From positions 809,709 to 873,708 of the forward strand of contig PDUO01000025.1 in the NCBI GenBank assembly GCA_003008705.1: a stretch of 64,000 nucleotides of DNA, in the 5' to 3' direction. Each line of letters begins with the position of its first letter. The first letter of the stretch is position 1. Below, in pieces: positions 46,301-56,595 of the stretch. The position numbers and the translations under genes are program-made. This DNA is from Pezicula radicicola. Lineage: Eukaryota; Ascomycota; Leotiomycetes; Helotiales; Dermateaceae. Below the pieces are notes generated by a model. That model had not been told where the DNA came from. It made no database searches and worked only from the letters and a program-made list of their open reading frames with translations.

Positions 46301-48560
46301 GTGCCTATTGTCTTTTGTGCTAAGAGCAGCATGACCCGAGGATGAAATAAGCTCATGTCTCCCCTTTGTCCTGGGGTCGTGATTGGCTTGATTGTGAAAT
46401 AGGAGCTTACGCATGCCCTGCCAACTTTTAATTATTCCCTGTCGGCCTGTCAAGTCCATACAAAGTCACCAACAGCAGTACAGAAAGCAGTAAGAGCAGC
46501 AGCATTATTATTATTACTCAGGCTTAGGTACCTTTCTCTCCTACGCTGACAGCCTGAGCTGGTTGTTTAGTAATAATGATAATGCAGTGTATGTGTTTTC
46601 TTACCTCTGCCGCGATAGCTGAATGCTAGTGAGGAGTTAATTATTGTTATTATAGTGTGTAGCGAGCGTACGAGTCCACCACGGACTTGAGGGTGACGGG
46701 CTGCTCCGTATTGTATTGCGTACCTTGCGTATTTACTGGTGGTGAACTGATTCAGTGATTATCCTCTCCTGTACGAATGCAGCTCAGCCACCTCTCCACC
46801 CCCCAGCGTCGTCCGGCTACTACTACTGTAATGATCAATAATGATATACTCCTGACGGAGATATCTGGTGTGTCTGGCAGTCCGACCATCATCATTATTA
46901 TTCTTGTTAAAGTGAAAAGAAAATGTCTTGCCGCAAATAGTGATTTTCCTGTTTAGGATCAATTATGTTATCAATATGAACAGCGCTCCTTGCCAAGATG
47001 CTTGGGATCCTTGACACTGGGAAGTTCGGTCTTCGTCGTCGGCCCTTGTCAAGAGACTGGGTGGCGCCGCAGAGTTACAGTCAACTTTAACCCTGCACTA
47101 GGTCGGTAAACCTAATCTAAGCTATTAAGCCATCTCTGGGTCACGAATCACAACCTGCACTGCGAAAGCCAACAACTCTATCTTGCGCAAAAAGTTATGT
47201 GTGTGTGTGTGTTGATCCCATCCAGAATTCCATATGTACGAGCCCTTCCCTCTCACATCCCCGTTTCCGAAACTTCTCTCTTGCTCTCCTACTTTTTCTC
47301 AGCCCTCAGCCGCCCCATACAGCCATACGGTATACACCCTACACCCTACACCCACCATATCATACATCATCACAGGTACCTGAGGAGTAGTAGTACGAAA
47401 CAGAAACAGCACTGAAGCTCAATATTCGTGTTTGCCCCGTTCCACTATCGATTTACAACGGCGATCATCAGTCTCGTGACCTCTCTCTCTATTCTCTTTT
47501 CTCTTTCTCTCTCTTGCTCTTCCTGCCTGCCTGTCTGTTGGACTCGGAGATCATACCCTACACAACAGTACTGTACTACTGTACCTTGTCGCCAACTATT
47601 TTCATACCAACGAACGGCCTTGCAACAACCCAACAAAGGCTATATAGGGTTCTCTCGTACCTAGGTAAATTACTTACCTACTACTACTGCCTATCCTCTT
47701 TCAACCCATCGCACATCGCCATTTCTCCGGCACGCACATACACATATACGCGCATCCACACGACACACATCTCTGATCCCATCTTCTTTTATCTCCACAA
47801 GGTACGTCCACAATTTCTCTTTTTGATCACGACTCCCGTGGGGCCGTTACGGACAAGCAAAATATCCATACCCACTCGATATGGGCTTGGCGTGGTTGCT
47901 GCTTGTCGTCGTCGTCGCCAGGGCCGCTGCATCATCATCGTCGGCCTTTATCACCAACGCACTCCCCCAGCCAGATCAACTGTTCCATCTCCTGCGACCA
48001 TACGCTCCAAGTGTTGCAGCTCTATCAATTCCTCGGATCCTTAAACCCGCCAAGCCACAGCACTTAACATCCTCGACAACAACGCGCGCACCTCCACGCA
48101 AAGCTTACTTTAAGCTTCTGTCAGCTCGTGCTTCACACTGTCTCATCATCGCTTGCACATACGCAATTTTACCGATTGGGACAGATCTTGTAGCTAACCT
48201 CATCTGAAGCGAAGAGCATCAATCGCGAAACGTCTCGAGTGCTCGACAATTCTTACGAAATCCGCTCATCACCGCCAATACTTGACTGTTCCAAATCTTA
48301 CGCCGCACAAGCTTTCTGTGACGTCCAAGAGACTGCCGGGGCCACGTACGAGCTAACGAACAGCCATCGCTCCACCTTGTAAACACCGAAGATCGATGAG
48401 AATAGGATAGCATTCAAGCATTAAGCAAGGAAGAACGGCACGATAGGTTTCGGAAACAGCATCAATCTGTTTAAACACTGAGACCTACCCAGTGGTTCAG
48501 TACGACCTTGGGTACGGGAAGAAAGAGAAGACAGCAACGAGTACCGGCATCACAATCGCG
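40305..48560. other. 8.3 kb gene-free region upstream of the WOPR regulator
   Basis: No protein gene can be supported over 8.3 kb. Most frames are under 110 codons, occur on both strands and show no motif. Features seen: an A18 run at 40935-40952, a T-rich run near 42265 and another near 42530, several TACGTACGG/GTACCG words, and a pyrimidine-rich section from about 47200 to 47820 followed by a C-rich one to 48200. The last 1.3 kb resembles a long 5' leader. Within it, an ATG at 47881 opens a 108-codon frame. Wor1/Ryp1-type genes in other fungi have unusually long upstream regions, so this is probably regulatory DNA and leader. Confidence 0.55.
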
Positions 48561-50051
48561 ATGGATACATATCACGGACACGTACGGACGCCGGCGGATG
48601 CCATCAAGCTCTTCGAGGCGTGCAGACTGGGTCTACTGCCACGAGTTCAGCGCAGATTGTCAGAAAAGGAGAGACAGTCCATAAGGTCGGGTTCGGTATT
48701 CGTCTGGGACGAGAGGGAAGCTGGTATGCGCAGGTGGACCGACGGAAAATCATGGAGTGCAAGCAGAGTTTCGGGGAGCTTCCTCACATACAGAGAAATG
48801 GAGGGTAAGAGAGGCGGAGGGAACTTTGTACCGCCGGTACGACGGGTGCCAGGAAAGACGCCAGACAGTGGACAAGGAAGCGATCAGGATGATTTGGATG
48901 GCGAAGGACCAGATGGCTACAGATACAAACCGGATGGATTGATGAAGCAGTCTTTCAGCATCACAACCTCCACGGGCCAACATCTACATCTAATCAGTTA
49001 CTACTCCCGGCCGCACCCGAACTCTCCAGAGCTCCCACAGCCAACAACAGATCCCTCTCTTCGACACATCATACCACAGAAGGGTATGTATCCCGAATCA
49101 ACAGTCCATGAGGCTCAAGGGCCAGCTGTCACCCGCACACCGATGCAACAAAGTCCATATATGCAAGCGCCACAACAAATGAACCCAGCACACCGTGGCC
49201 CTGCGCCCCCGTACCCTTATCAGCCAGCTGGTGGTTACACCTGGCCGCCATCCCCTATGAACACACCACCTTTCCATCCACAGCAACAACAGTATGCAGC
49301 TCACATGTACTCCGGACTACCACCACCACCACCTGGACCTGGATCTGCGCACAACTCTCCTCATCAATCCCACCAACATTATAGCCCCCATCAAATGATG
49401 CAATTACCACCTGGATCAATGGCACAGCAAGGCCCGCCACCACATTTGACAGCCTATGACCGTCCTCCACCACCTCTCTCTGATTCCTCACTTCCTCCTC
49501 CTCCACCGCATCTTCGTGGAATGAGCAGCGCAACTGCGCAAAACATGCCTACCTACGCGCCAAACCCAAGTCCTCGAGTCGAGCAATCGAGGTCTTTGGC
49601 CGAGGCCCAACAGGTGGCACAGAGGGCCCTGCAGAGTGGAACTGGAGCTGTCATGATTGACCCTCGCTTGACGGGACCAATCTCGCTTCCCCCAGTTCAG
49701 ATGCGAGAGATGGCACCACGAACAACCACACCACCTCAACAGGCGCCAATATCGCAAGCGAACACGCCACGCACGGCCTCTCCACCCAGAACGGAGATCC
49801 AGACCACACCGAAAACGAACGGCAGCACAACTCAGGCTCAAACGATCCCAAGCATCTCGAGTCTTGTCCACGCCACGGATTCGGCTTCGGTTCAGTCGGA
49901 TAACAAGAGCAACAGTAGCCGCGCTGGAAGCAGGAGCCCAAAGGAAAATGGTGACAATAGCCGTCCTCAGGATATCCCACATGAGAAGTTGAATAACCTT
50001 GGCGAGGATCAACGTGCAATCAGAGTCTTGGACCGGAAGTTTGTCTTTTGA
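48561..50051 (+). CDS. WOPR (Gti1/Pac2) transcription factor, Wor1/Ryp1/Sge1/Reg1 type
   Basis: A single exon of 496 residues. The first WOPR box begins at the start: TYHGHVRTPADAIKLFEACR, LGLLPRVQRRLSEKERQSIR, SGSVFVWDEREAGMRRWTDG, KSWSASRVSGSFLTYREMEG. The second box follows a short acidic linker: YKPDGLMKQSFSITTSTGQH, LHLISYYSR (about residues 120-155). The rest is a Pro/Gln/His-rich tail typical of this family. The two boxes together bind DNA. The threonine of RRWTDG matches the conserved phosphorylation position discussed for Gti1/Pac2 proteins. Close match of box 1 to the Wor1/Ryp1/Sge1/Reg1 branch rather than to Pac2 is from memory of these families. Members control morphological switching, conidiation, effector and secondary-metabolite genes. 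The upstream frame lacks an ATG before 48561, so the start is firm. Confidence 0.92.
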   Translation: MDTYHGHVRTPADAIKLFEACRLGLLPRVQRRLSEKERQSIRSGSVFVWDEREAGMRRWTDGKSWSASRVSGSFLTYREMEGKRGGGNFVPPVRRVPGKTPDSGQGSDQDDLDGEGPDGYRYKPDGLMKQSFSITTSTGQHLHLISYYSRPHPNSPELPQPTTDPSLRHIIPQKGMYPESTVHEAQGPAVTRTPMQQSPYMQAPQQMNPAHRGPAPPYPYQPAGGYTWPPSPMNTPPFHPQQQQYAAHMYSGLPPPPPGPGSAHNSPHQSHQHYSPHQMMQLPPGSMAQQGPPPHLTAYDRPPPPLSDSSLPPPPPHLRGMSSATAQNMPTYAPNPSPRVEQSRSLAEAQQVAQRALQSGTGAVMIDPRLTGPISLPPVQMREMAPRTTTPPQQAPISQANTPRTASPPRTEIQTTPKTNGSTTQAQTIPSISSLVHATDSASVQSDNKSNSSRAGSRSPKENGDNSRPQDIPHEKLNNLGEDQRAIRVLDRKFVF

Positions 50052-51515
50052 TTTTAATACACCTTAATACGCATCTCTATCGGCTAACGGAAAAGTTTGA
50101 GGAGTTTTGTGTGGAACTTTTTGCTTTGTTTCTTCGTTTCTTACTGTACAAATTTGCATATTTGACCATTATGAAGCATCGCTTGCGGTTGGGGAAGGGC
50201 ACTTGGGTTGGTGGGTTGGTATACCTTTGCTTACGCATTAACTATTGCGGCATTGCGTCTGGCGTTTTTGAAATGGTGGCTCTCGAGTTCATTTTAGCGA
50301 TTTCCTTACTGTCAAATGGCATCTCTGCTTTCGCATTAACTATTGCGGCATTGTTTTGCCCGGCGTTCTGGGTTGCTTTTACATCATAGCCACTTTGGCT
50401 GAGAAGACGGAGAAGAGAAAGGAACAAGAGAGCTCTGGTGGGAGATGATATGTGGAAATCTCCAAAGATTGCTTAGAGTAGACAATCGATATTGAGTTTC
50501 TCAGGAATCTCACAGGATTTGTGATTTGATACATTCATTGGTTTGAAGACGTGTTTCGAGATGTTTGACTGGTTTGTGATAGATGACAACTAACGCCTAG
50601 CTAGTGTGGAGTATGTTAAGTTACTGGGGCAAAAAAAGTAAATGTCAAGCGAGGAAAAATGGGGGAGTGTTCGCTTAAATATTGATGGGGTTTTTAATCC
50701 TCTACAATCATCTACCTAAGGTACCTTAGGTACGTACGCAATAACAACCCGCCACATATTCAAACCTTAGAGACACAAAGTACTCATACCACGTACCTAC
50801 CTAACCAATTCTAAACAACGCTATAGAATACAGAGATAACTAGTAGGTTTTAAGAGTCTAGTGTACAGTACAGTAGATGTGATTTCGACCTGAAGTATAT
50901 CCACCATATAAATATAAAGTAGAAAACGGCCCAGAACTAAGCTCTTGTGGATTTGTTTAGAATAGGTAGTCTTAAGAGAAGGGAGGGAAGAATTTTTTTA
51001 CTTTTTTGTTTTCTCTGGATTAATTAGTGGGGTGGGTAATGTTTAAGTATGTATGGGCTTTGAAGCTGTTGATGTAGTGTTGTGTTGTGTTGTATTGTGT
51101 AGGGTAGGGTAGGGTAGGGAAATGTTTGTTTTGTTTTGGTTAATGAGGGATTTTTGCTGGAATTGAATGGTTTGTTTTGTTATTTGGTGAGTTGTTGTCA
51201 ATAACGAATTTAGTAATTAGTTGGTGGGTTGTTAATTCTGGGGAAGCAGGGAGGATCTTGTTGGTGGTTTTAAGGAAGGCAGGGAGGGAAGTCTGGATAT
51301 TTGGGATTTTTATCTTGAATTCTCTTGCTCGCTCGCATTGTCGCTTCTGTAGCACGTCTGTCTATTACGGGTATCTTCAAGAGGTACTTAGGTATGTAGA
51401 TAATTTACCTATTTAGTCTTAAGTATTTGAGTTAAAGTTTGGCTCATTATGTTATAATGTGTTTTTGATTTTGATGTTTTATCTGGTTTATATAATCAGA
51501 TTACAAAGTAAGATC
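50052..51515. other. Gene-free region with short repeats
   Basis: The 3' flank of the WOPR gene and of the Zn2Cys6 gene. It contains a 22-bp direct repeat (separate entry) and GTTGT-rich DNA followed by four TAGGG units at about 51099-51118. It is otherwise AT-rich from 50600. No gene is supported. Confidence 0.5.
50234..50353 (+). repeat. 22-bp perfect direct repeat, copies 98 bp apart
   Basis: The copies lie at 50234-50255 and 50332-50353 and begin CGCATTAACTATTGCGG. They sit in the 3' flank of the WOPR gene, about 180 and 280 bp past the stop, possibly within its 3' UTR. Confidence 0.85.
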
Positions 51516-54268
51516 TCATTTTCCGTTCACCTGGTCATGGAATGACATGGACATATATGCATCGTCGAAACTAGCTCCTTCTATGAAGGAGTTCCATGCT
51601 GTCTGTATAAGGGAAAACATTTGTTAGTTACTCGCTTATAGGATATTTGAGTTGAGCGGATGGTAGTGTAGGAACATGGTAGGATGAAGGGTAAGGGTAA
51701 TCTGCATACCCAATCAACTCCCATATCAGGCGCCGCAGAAGGATTCATAGACCCATTTTCATCAACAGCTAACGTATCCATAGACGCTAGAAGATTCGGA
51801 GGTGAAGGTCCGGAGGCCGCGCTCGAGCGCATTGTCCTCTGTTCACTACAAGTAGCATCCTGAGTAGTAGTATCAAAAATTTTCAACATCTGAGCTAACA
51901 CACGTTGAAACTTCTCGGCGTCGATTGATGTTCCTCGTCCTTCCTTCCATATCATAAGTGCCGTCTCAAGACTTCTTAGCATCTCGGTTTCGTCATCGTT
52001 CATTGTCCAGGGTGTGGGGCTTTGTAGGTCATGTTGCTCTTTTCGAAATCGGAGGTCTAGGAAGACTAGCGTTGCTGGTAGGATCAAATATTGACTACAC
52101 ATCGTTACGCGATACCATTGTGGAACTCGACGTCCGCCTCTTATATTCGATTCGTCGTGTAGGAAACCTTGCATGGATAGAAGTGCCATTGCTGACTCGA
52201 GACATCTTTTTCTGGATTGGGCAAATTGATTGTCGTGTCTACTGCTCGAGAGGAATTTTCGATGCAAGACGCACATTCCCTGGTGGTAATTGAATTCTAG
52301 CTGTATTTTACCGTCAACTGCGGCTGAGGGAGCGCGAAGTGCTTCTTCGAAAGTTGGCATCCTGAGGTAAGTGGGAATGTCTTCGTGTGCTCTTGCTAGC
52401 TTTTCGTCGAGTATGAGTACCGTGTCATAAGACTGTGGTTGTAAGGAACTGAGGAAATCAACTATACTTCCTAATGCGGCTAGGATTCGACTCTTGGCTA
52501 TTAGGAATCCGACTGGGGTTCTTTCTTCTGTGGGACGTGACGGCGGTAGTTTAGTCATGTCTTCTGTTAATTCCCAGTCGAAGAGGTTTCGTGGCTCAGC
52601 AGTATCGTTGTCTACGTCTTTGATCATGCTTGGAAGGCCTACAACAAAAGAAGATAAAGAATCAAATTCGGCGACTAAGCACCATACTCGTCTCCGAAGT
52701 TCACCTTGGAAGACAGATATTTCAGGATACTGTGAGGGATCCCTAGAGGTGAGATGAGTAAACGGTTGTATCACGCTCTCTGCATACTGACTGACCTGTG
52801 GTAGCCCATCTGAATAGCAGTTCGCACAATTAGTCCAATCATTATCCAAACACCTCGTGCGTTCTCCTTTCTGTGTAAATACTCCGCAATGGAATTGAAG
52901 AGTAACGTTTCCAAGGTATATGGCGCACACTTCGTGATGTCTGCCATCATTAAGCATTGAGTTGTACGAAGGCGATATAATTCCGCTAGTGATTCAGACA
53001 CTCCCTCGTAATCAGGCGGCTCACCACCGTATTGGTAATATCCTAGCATTGTGAGGTTCAACATAGAGAAGAGCATACCGAGCCACATTAAACTTGTCTT
53101 TGTCGGACATTCCCAGTGCTCTGCATACTATCAACATTATCAACAAGAGTTCTCATTTTGGCTGGAAGTGACTGACCTGTTTCATGAAACTAGGTTCATG
53201 GATAATGGCTTTCTGCTTTTAGCCACTGGATGAATTGAGAGAAATCTGGAAATACTTACGGAGATAAGGAACTGAAGGGTCATTGGGGTCGAAGAACTTT
53301 GCTATAAGTTTGTCTACTGCTGGTTTGGAGGGTAATGTTGCTAACATCTCTGATACATCGATAGGTCTACTAAGACCACACAGCAGACTCGGTCCATCAA
53401 GCCATTCTGTCATCGGAACGACTGTGTCAATACTGAGGTCTTCCTCATCTTGCACCTTAAGCCAGGCGCTTTTTAGCGCATCTATCTTTATTGAATGAAG
53501 TTAGTTAGAGGCTCTTCATCGCAGAATGTACTAGCATGAGTGAGCAGAGAGGCATGGCGAATTGGAAAAGCCCGTTGAAGTTTTCCAACAGTCAAACTCT
53601 GGGCTAGGATATTGCTTCTGAGACTAGCCTCAATATGAAACTGATCTCTGTACTGAAGACATGTTAAGGGAACGCTGCCAACGATGACTGGCTTCTCAAC
53701 GACCGGATGTAGCTTAGGAAAATGGAAGTGTATCTTACCTCGTGCAAGACATCGCTCCAATGAGTTGTACCTTGGTACAAAGAGTGGTTGTTATCCACTT
53801 TCATTGTTCCGAAGGCACCATGCTGTGCTCCTTGAGCAATGGCAGGTTGAGGCGAATCGCTTGATGCCACTATGCCATTGGCCAACTGCGGATGGCTACC
53901 CTCTCCTTTCTGCGAAGCAAGGGAAGTCACAAGATGCTCCAGCCGATCTAGTCGTTGCTGCATCGCATCTCGTTGTACATGGCGCATTGCGGCTGACGCT
54001 GCCATCCCTTGCTTTGTGTTCTTGTAAATGCATTTCGAAGGCTCTTTACGAACCGTACAATTTTGACAAGGGTTTTCGCGGTTACATTTCAACCTGTGCT
54101 AGTAAGTCATCAAAGTCTCCCTTCTATTGGCATGTTCGCAAGAGTGCTGCAGTTGAATACTGACTTTCTGCTTCGACATGGATCACAAGACAGAGGAAGG
54201 CGGGGCTTTCTGTGAGCTTTGCGCTGCTGATTTGATGAATGCTCGGAGACGGGTTTTGTGGATTCCAT
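51516..54268 (-). CDS. Zn2Cys6 fungal-specific transcription factor
   Basis: A multi-exon gene of roughly 800 residues. It starts MESTKPVSEH and has a full binuclear zinc cluster, CDPCRSRKLKCN then CQNCTVRKEPSKC, split by an intron between K and LKCN. A dimerisation helix QQRLDRLEHLVTSLASQ follows. The fungal_trans domain is recognisable by DPSVPYLPIIHEPSFMKQYA, EHWECPTKTSLMWLGMLFSM, YTLETLLFNSIAEYLHRK, GVWIMIGLIVRTAIQMGYHR DPS and ELRRRVWCLVAEFDSLSS. The C-terminus after the last intron reads DWTAWNSFIEGASFDDAYMS and ends at 51516; reading through that intron gives a false end near 51581. The exon junctions between about 53745 and 53480 are uncertain. It is a nuclear regulator, divergent from a dehydrogenase gene across 340 bp, so that gene is a likely target. 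Confidence 0.88.
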
Positions 54269-54607
54269 GGCTAAGTTATATTAAGTCCACGGCCGAAAGA
54301 ATACTTTCCCTCTCATTGTCCTCTAGGGTGGAGATATTGAAATATCTCCATGGACTTATTTGAGCTTACGGAGTGTGTTTATCATATACGTAGTTACTCT
54401 AGCCATCATTTCCTCGTTTGTAAATCCGCGGTGTCTGCAAAGCGCAATTAGAGTAGTGAAGGTATCAATCGTCCGGCCATTACTCCGTACGTTCGTGCTA
54501 TCTCCTTCAACCCTACATCAAATCCATCATACCACCAGTAGTTTGCTTATAAGTTGAACTGAGCCTCACCATGAATAATGTAGGTGTCATCGTCTCTCAC
54601 AGTCATC
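54269..54607. promoter_or_regulatory. 340-bp divergent promoter of Zn2Cys6 factor and dehydrogenase
   Basis: This short stretch separates the two divergent starts. It includes two ACTCCGTA-like words and a CCGCGG triplet inside AATCCGCGGTGT near 54424, which could serve as a zinc-cluster half-site pair. No gene lies here. Confidence 0.5.
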
Positions 54608-55702
54608 ATGACTACGATCTTGGATACTATAAGCTCCAAAATCAGGAGGCTCCCTTACCCTGAAGCTGATTGCACAGGCAAAACGTTCATCGTCGTCGGA
54701 GCGAATATCGGTCTTGGAAAGGAAGCAGCTCGCCATTTTGTTCGTCTCAATGCCGCGAAAGTCTATCTTGCTGTGCGATCCATAGGGAGGGGCGAAGATG
54801 CAAAGGCCGAAATTGAGGCGTCAACAAAACGCGTAGGAGTAATGGAGGTCATGGAGATAGACTTGGGAAGCTATGCTTCTGTGAAAACATTTGCTGCTAA
54901 GGTTGGAGAATTGTCACGGGTGGATGCGGTTGTCGCCAATGCAAGCATTGCTACCCACCAGTACGAGATCCTCGAGGACAATGAGAGCACCATCACGGTC
55001 AATGTTGTCAGCACAGTCCTTCTGGTCCTGCTATTGCTCCCGACCATGCGCGCATCTGCCACAAGATGGGGGATTGCTCCAAGTATCACTATCGTTGGCT
55101 CTGATGTCCACTCGTGGACAACCTTTCCAGAGCGATTGACCTCGAATTCTTTGGAAACCCTTAACAATGAAAAGACAGCTGTTATGACGGACAGGTATGT
55201 ATCTATTATCAGTAACCCATTGACTTGTGAACGTCAGCTAACTCATGCCATAGATACCCCGTTTCGAAACTCCTCCAGCTCTTCGCATTTCGTGAGATAT
55301 ACCCAAAGCTTACAAACAAAGAACCCAAGGTCGTGTTGAATATGCTCAATCCAGGACTCTGTAAGACGGCCTTGACGCGGAATGCGACCGGTGTGACAAA
55401 GGTGCAAATGGATGTACTCAAAGCTCTCCTTGGTCGCACAGCAGAAGAAGGTAGCCGAACGCTGGTGCATGCGGCAACTGCTGGACCTGAGTCGCATGGG
55501 TGCTACATGAGTGACGCTGATATCAAGAGGTAAGCATGTTGCAGCATAATTTAATGTTGGCACAATCTGCTCACCGCCGCATAGGAATACTATATCTGCA
55601 TTTGCAAAGAGCCAAGACGGCCTTAGTGCTCAGAAGAAGTTCTGGGCCGAGCTTGTTGAGAAGCTTGAGAAGATTCAGCCTGGTGTCACTACGATTCTGT
55701 AG
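54608..55702 (+). CDS. Short-chain dehydrogenase/reductase
   Basis: Three exons (54608-55194, 55254-55529, 55585-55702) give 326 residues. The Rossmann cofactor motif is FIVVGANIGLGKEAARHF at about residues 31-48 (TGxxxGxG type). The second strand reads KVYLAVRSIGRGEDAKAEIE, with arginine placed for NADP(H). DLGSYASVK gives the adenine-ring aspartate, and VANAS replaces the usual NNAG. ITIVGSDVHSW holds the catalytic serine, and YPVSK holds the tyrosine and lysine right after the first intron. VLNMLNPGLCKTAL follows. It should oxidise or reduce an alcohol or ketone; the substrate is unknown, and relatives often act in secondary metabolism. The divergent regulator suggests substrate-induced control. 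Confidence 0.9.
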
Positions 55703-56595
55703 TTCGTAGTATGAAGTTAAGAGATAGATGTATTCCAAGCGGAATTCTTAGCATTCTTATATTTTATTCTTCCGGGTTTGATAGCTGGAACCACAGAATG
55801 TCTTCTTTCTATGAATCACGACCCAGTTTTTCCTTTGATTAGAGTGATGGCAAAATGTCGAAGAAATGAAGATATACAACAGACTCTCAAGTGATAGAAA
55901 TGCGAGATATGACCATTGAAATTGGTCATAATATGTCTTTGCGACCTTCATGCCAGCATTCTAAATTTTTCGTGCATGATAATACCACGATTTCGTATTA
56001 TCCCGCACCTAGGAATCAAAGCAGGCAAGGTCGCAGAGATCGTGCTCTTCGCTTCAACTTCTTTGTATGCTTAAGATGATTAGAACCTCCCAACTGGAGC
56101 TAGAGTCAGATACTATAGTGTCTGTGTGGGGTGCCATGGAAGAAGTGTTGGCCTGCTTGACAATGACTAATTTAGAAGCCTACCAGTTCTCTTTATCTGC
56201 TACTAAGAGATACGATGGTATCCTCGAGCCCTCCTTGCTAATAAGAATCTGGAGTGTCTTGGAAACCTCTCAATCGGTCAAGAAAGTAGTGTAAAGTAGC
56301 GCGCACGTGGCTTCGTGTCTGAGGCGTGACTGCTATTTTCTGTACATGCGCCTTGTCAACAACCTTCGACACCTCCCCTCTTCACCTTTCACGTTCTCTA
56401 CAAATAGCACCTCCAACTTCTTCCAGCTCCTATCCATCAGCAAGGAAATTTGTAGAACCTCTTCACACCCACAACGTCTCCCAGTCCCAGCTCAAGACAT
56501 CTCCAAGATCTACAGAAAGTAGGCATTCACACAAGGCTGTAGTTGACAGACATCCACCTCAAACACACCGCAAATTCTTTCCTCCAGTCCTCACC
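55703..56595. other. Gene-free region and leader of the vWA-E2 gene
   Basis: About 0.9 kb. The last 270 nt (from about 56320) are pyrimidine-rich, as expected for the leader of the following gene, and the coding frame is open through it but without motifs. No other gene is supported. Confidence 0.5.

Noticed and set aside
49255..50019. Antisense frames over the WOPR gene tail
   Set aside because: The sense frame is a continuous WOPR protein; the antisense frames reflect the CAC/CCA-rich repeats.
51099..51118. Four TAGGG units, possible interstitial telomere repeat
   Set aside because: Fungal telomeres are usually TTAGGG; the unit here is a 5-mer, short, and follows GTTGT-rich simple sequence, so it is better explained as a microsatellite.
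51581..51720. C-terminus LYRQHGTPS for the Zn2Cys6 factor by read-through to 51581
   Set aside because: An intron with GTATGC donor and TTATACAG acceptor removes this part, and the spliced end DWTAWNSFIEGASFDD matches what such factors usually have at the C-terminus.
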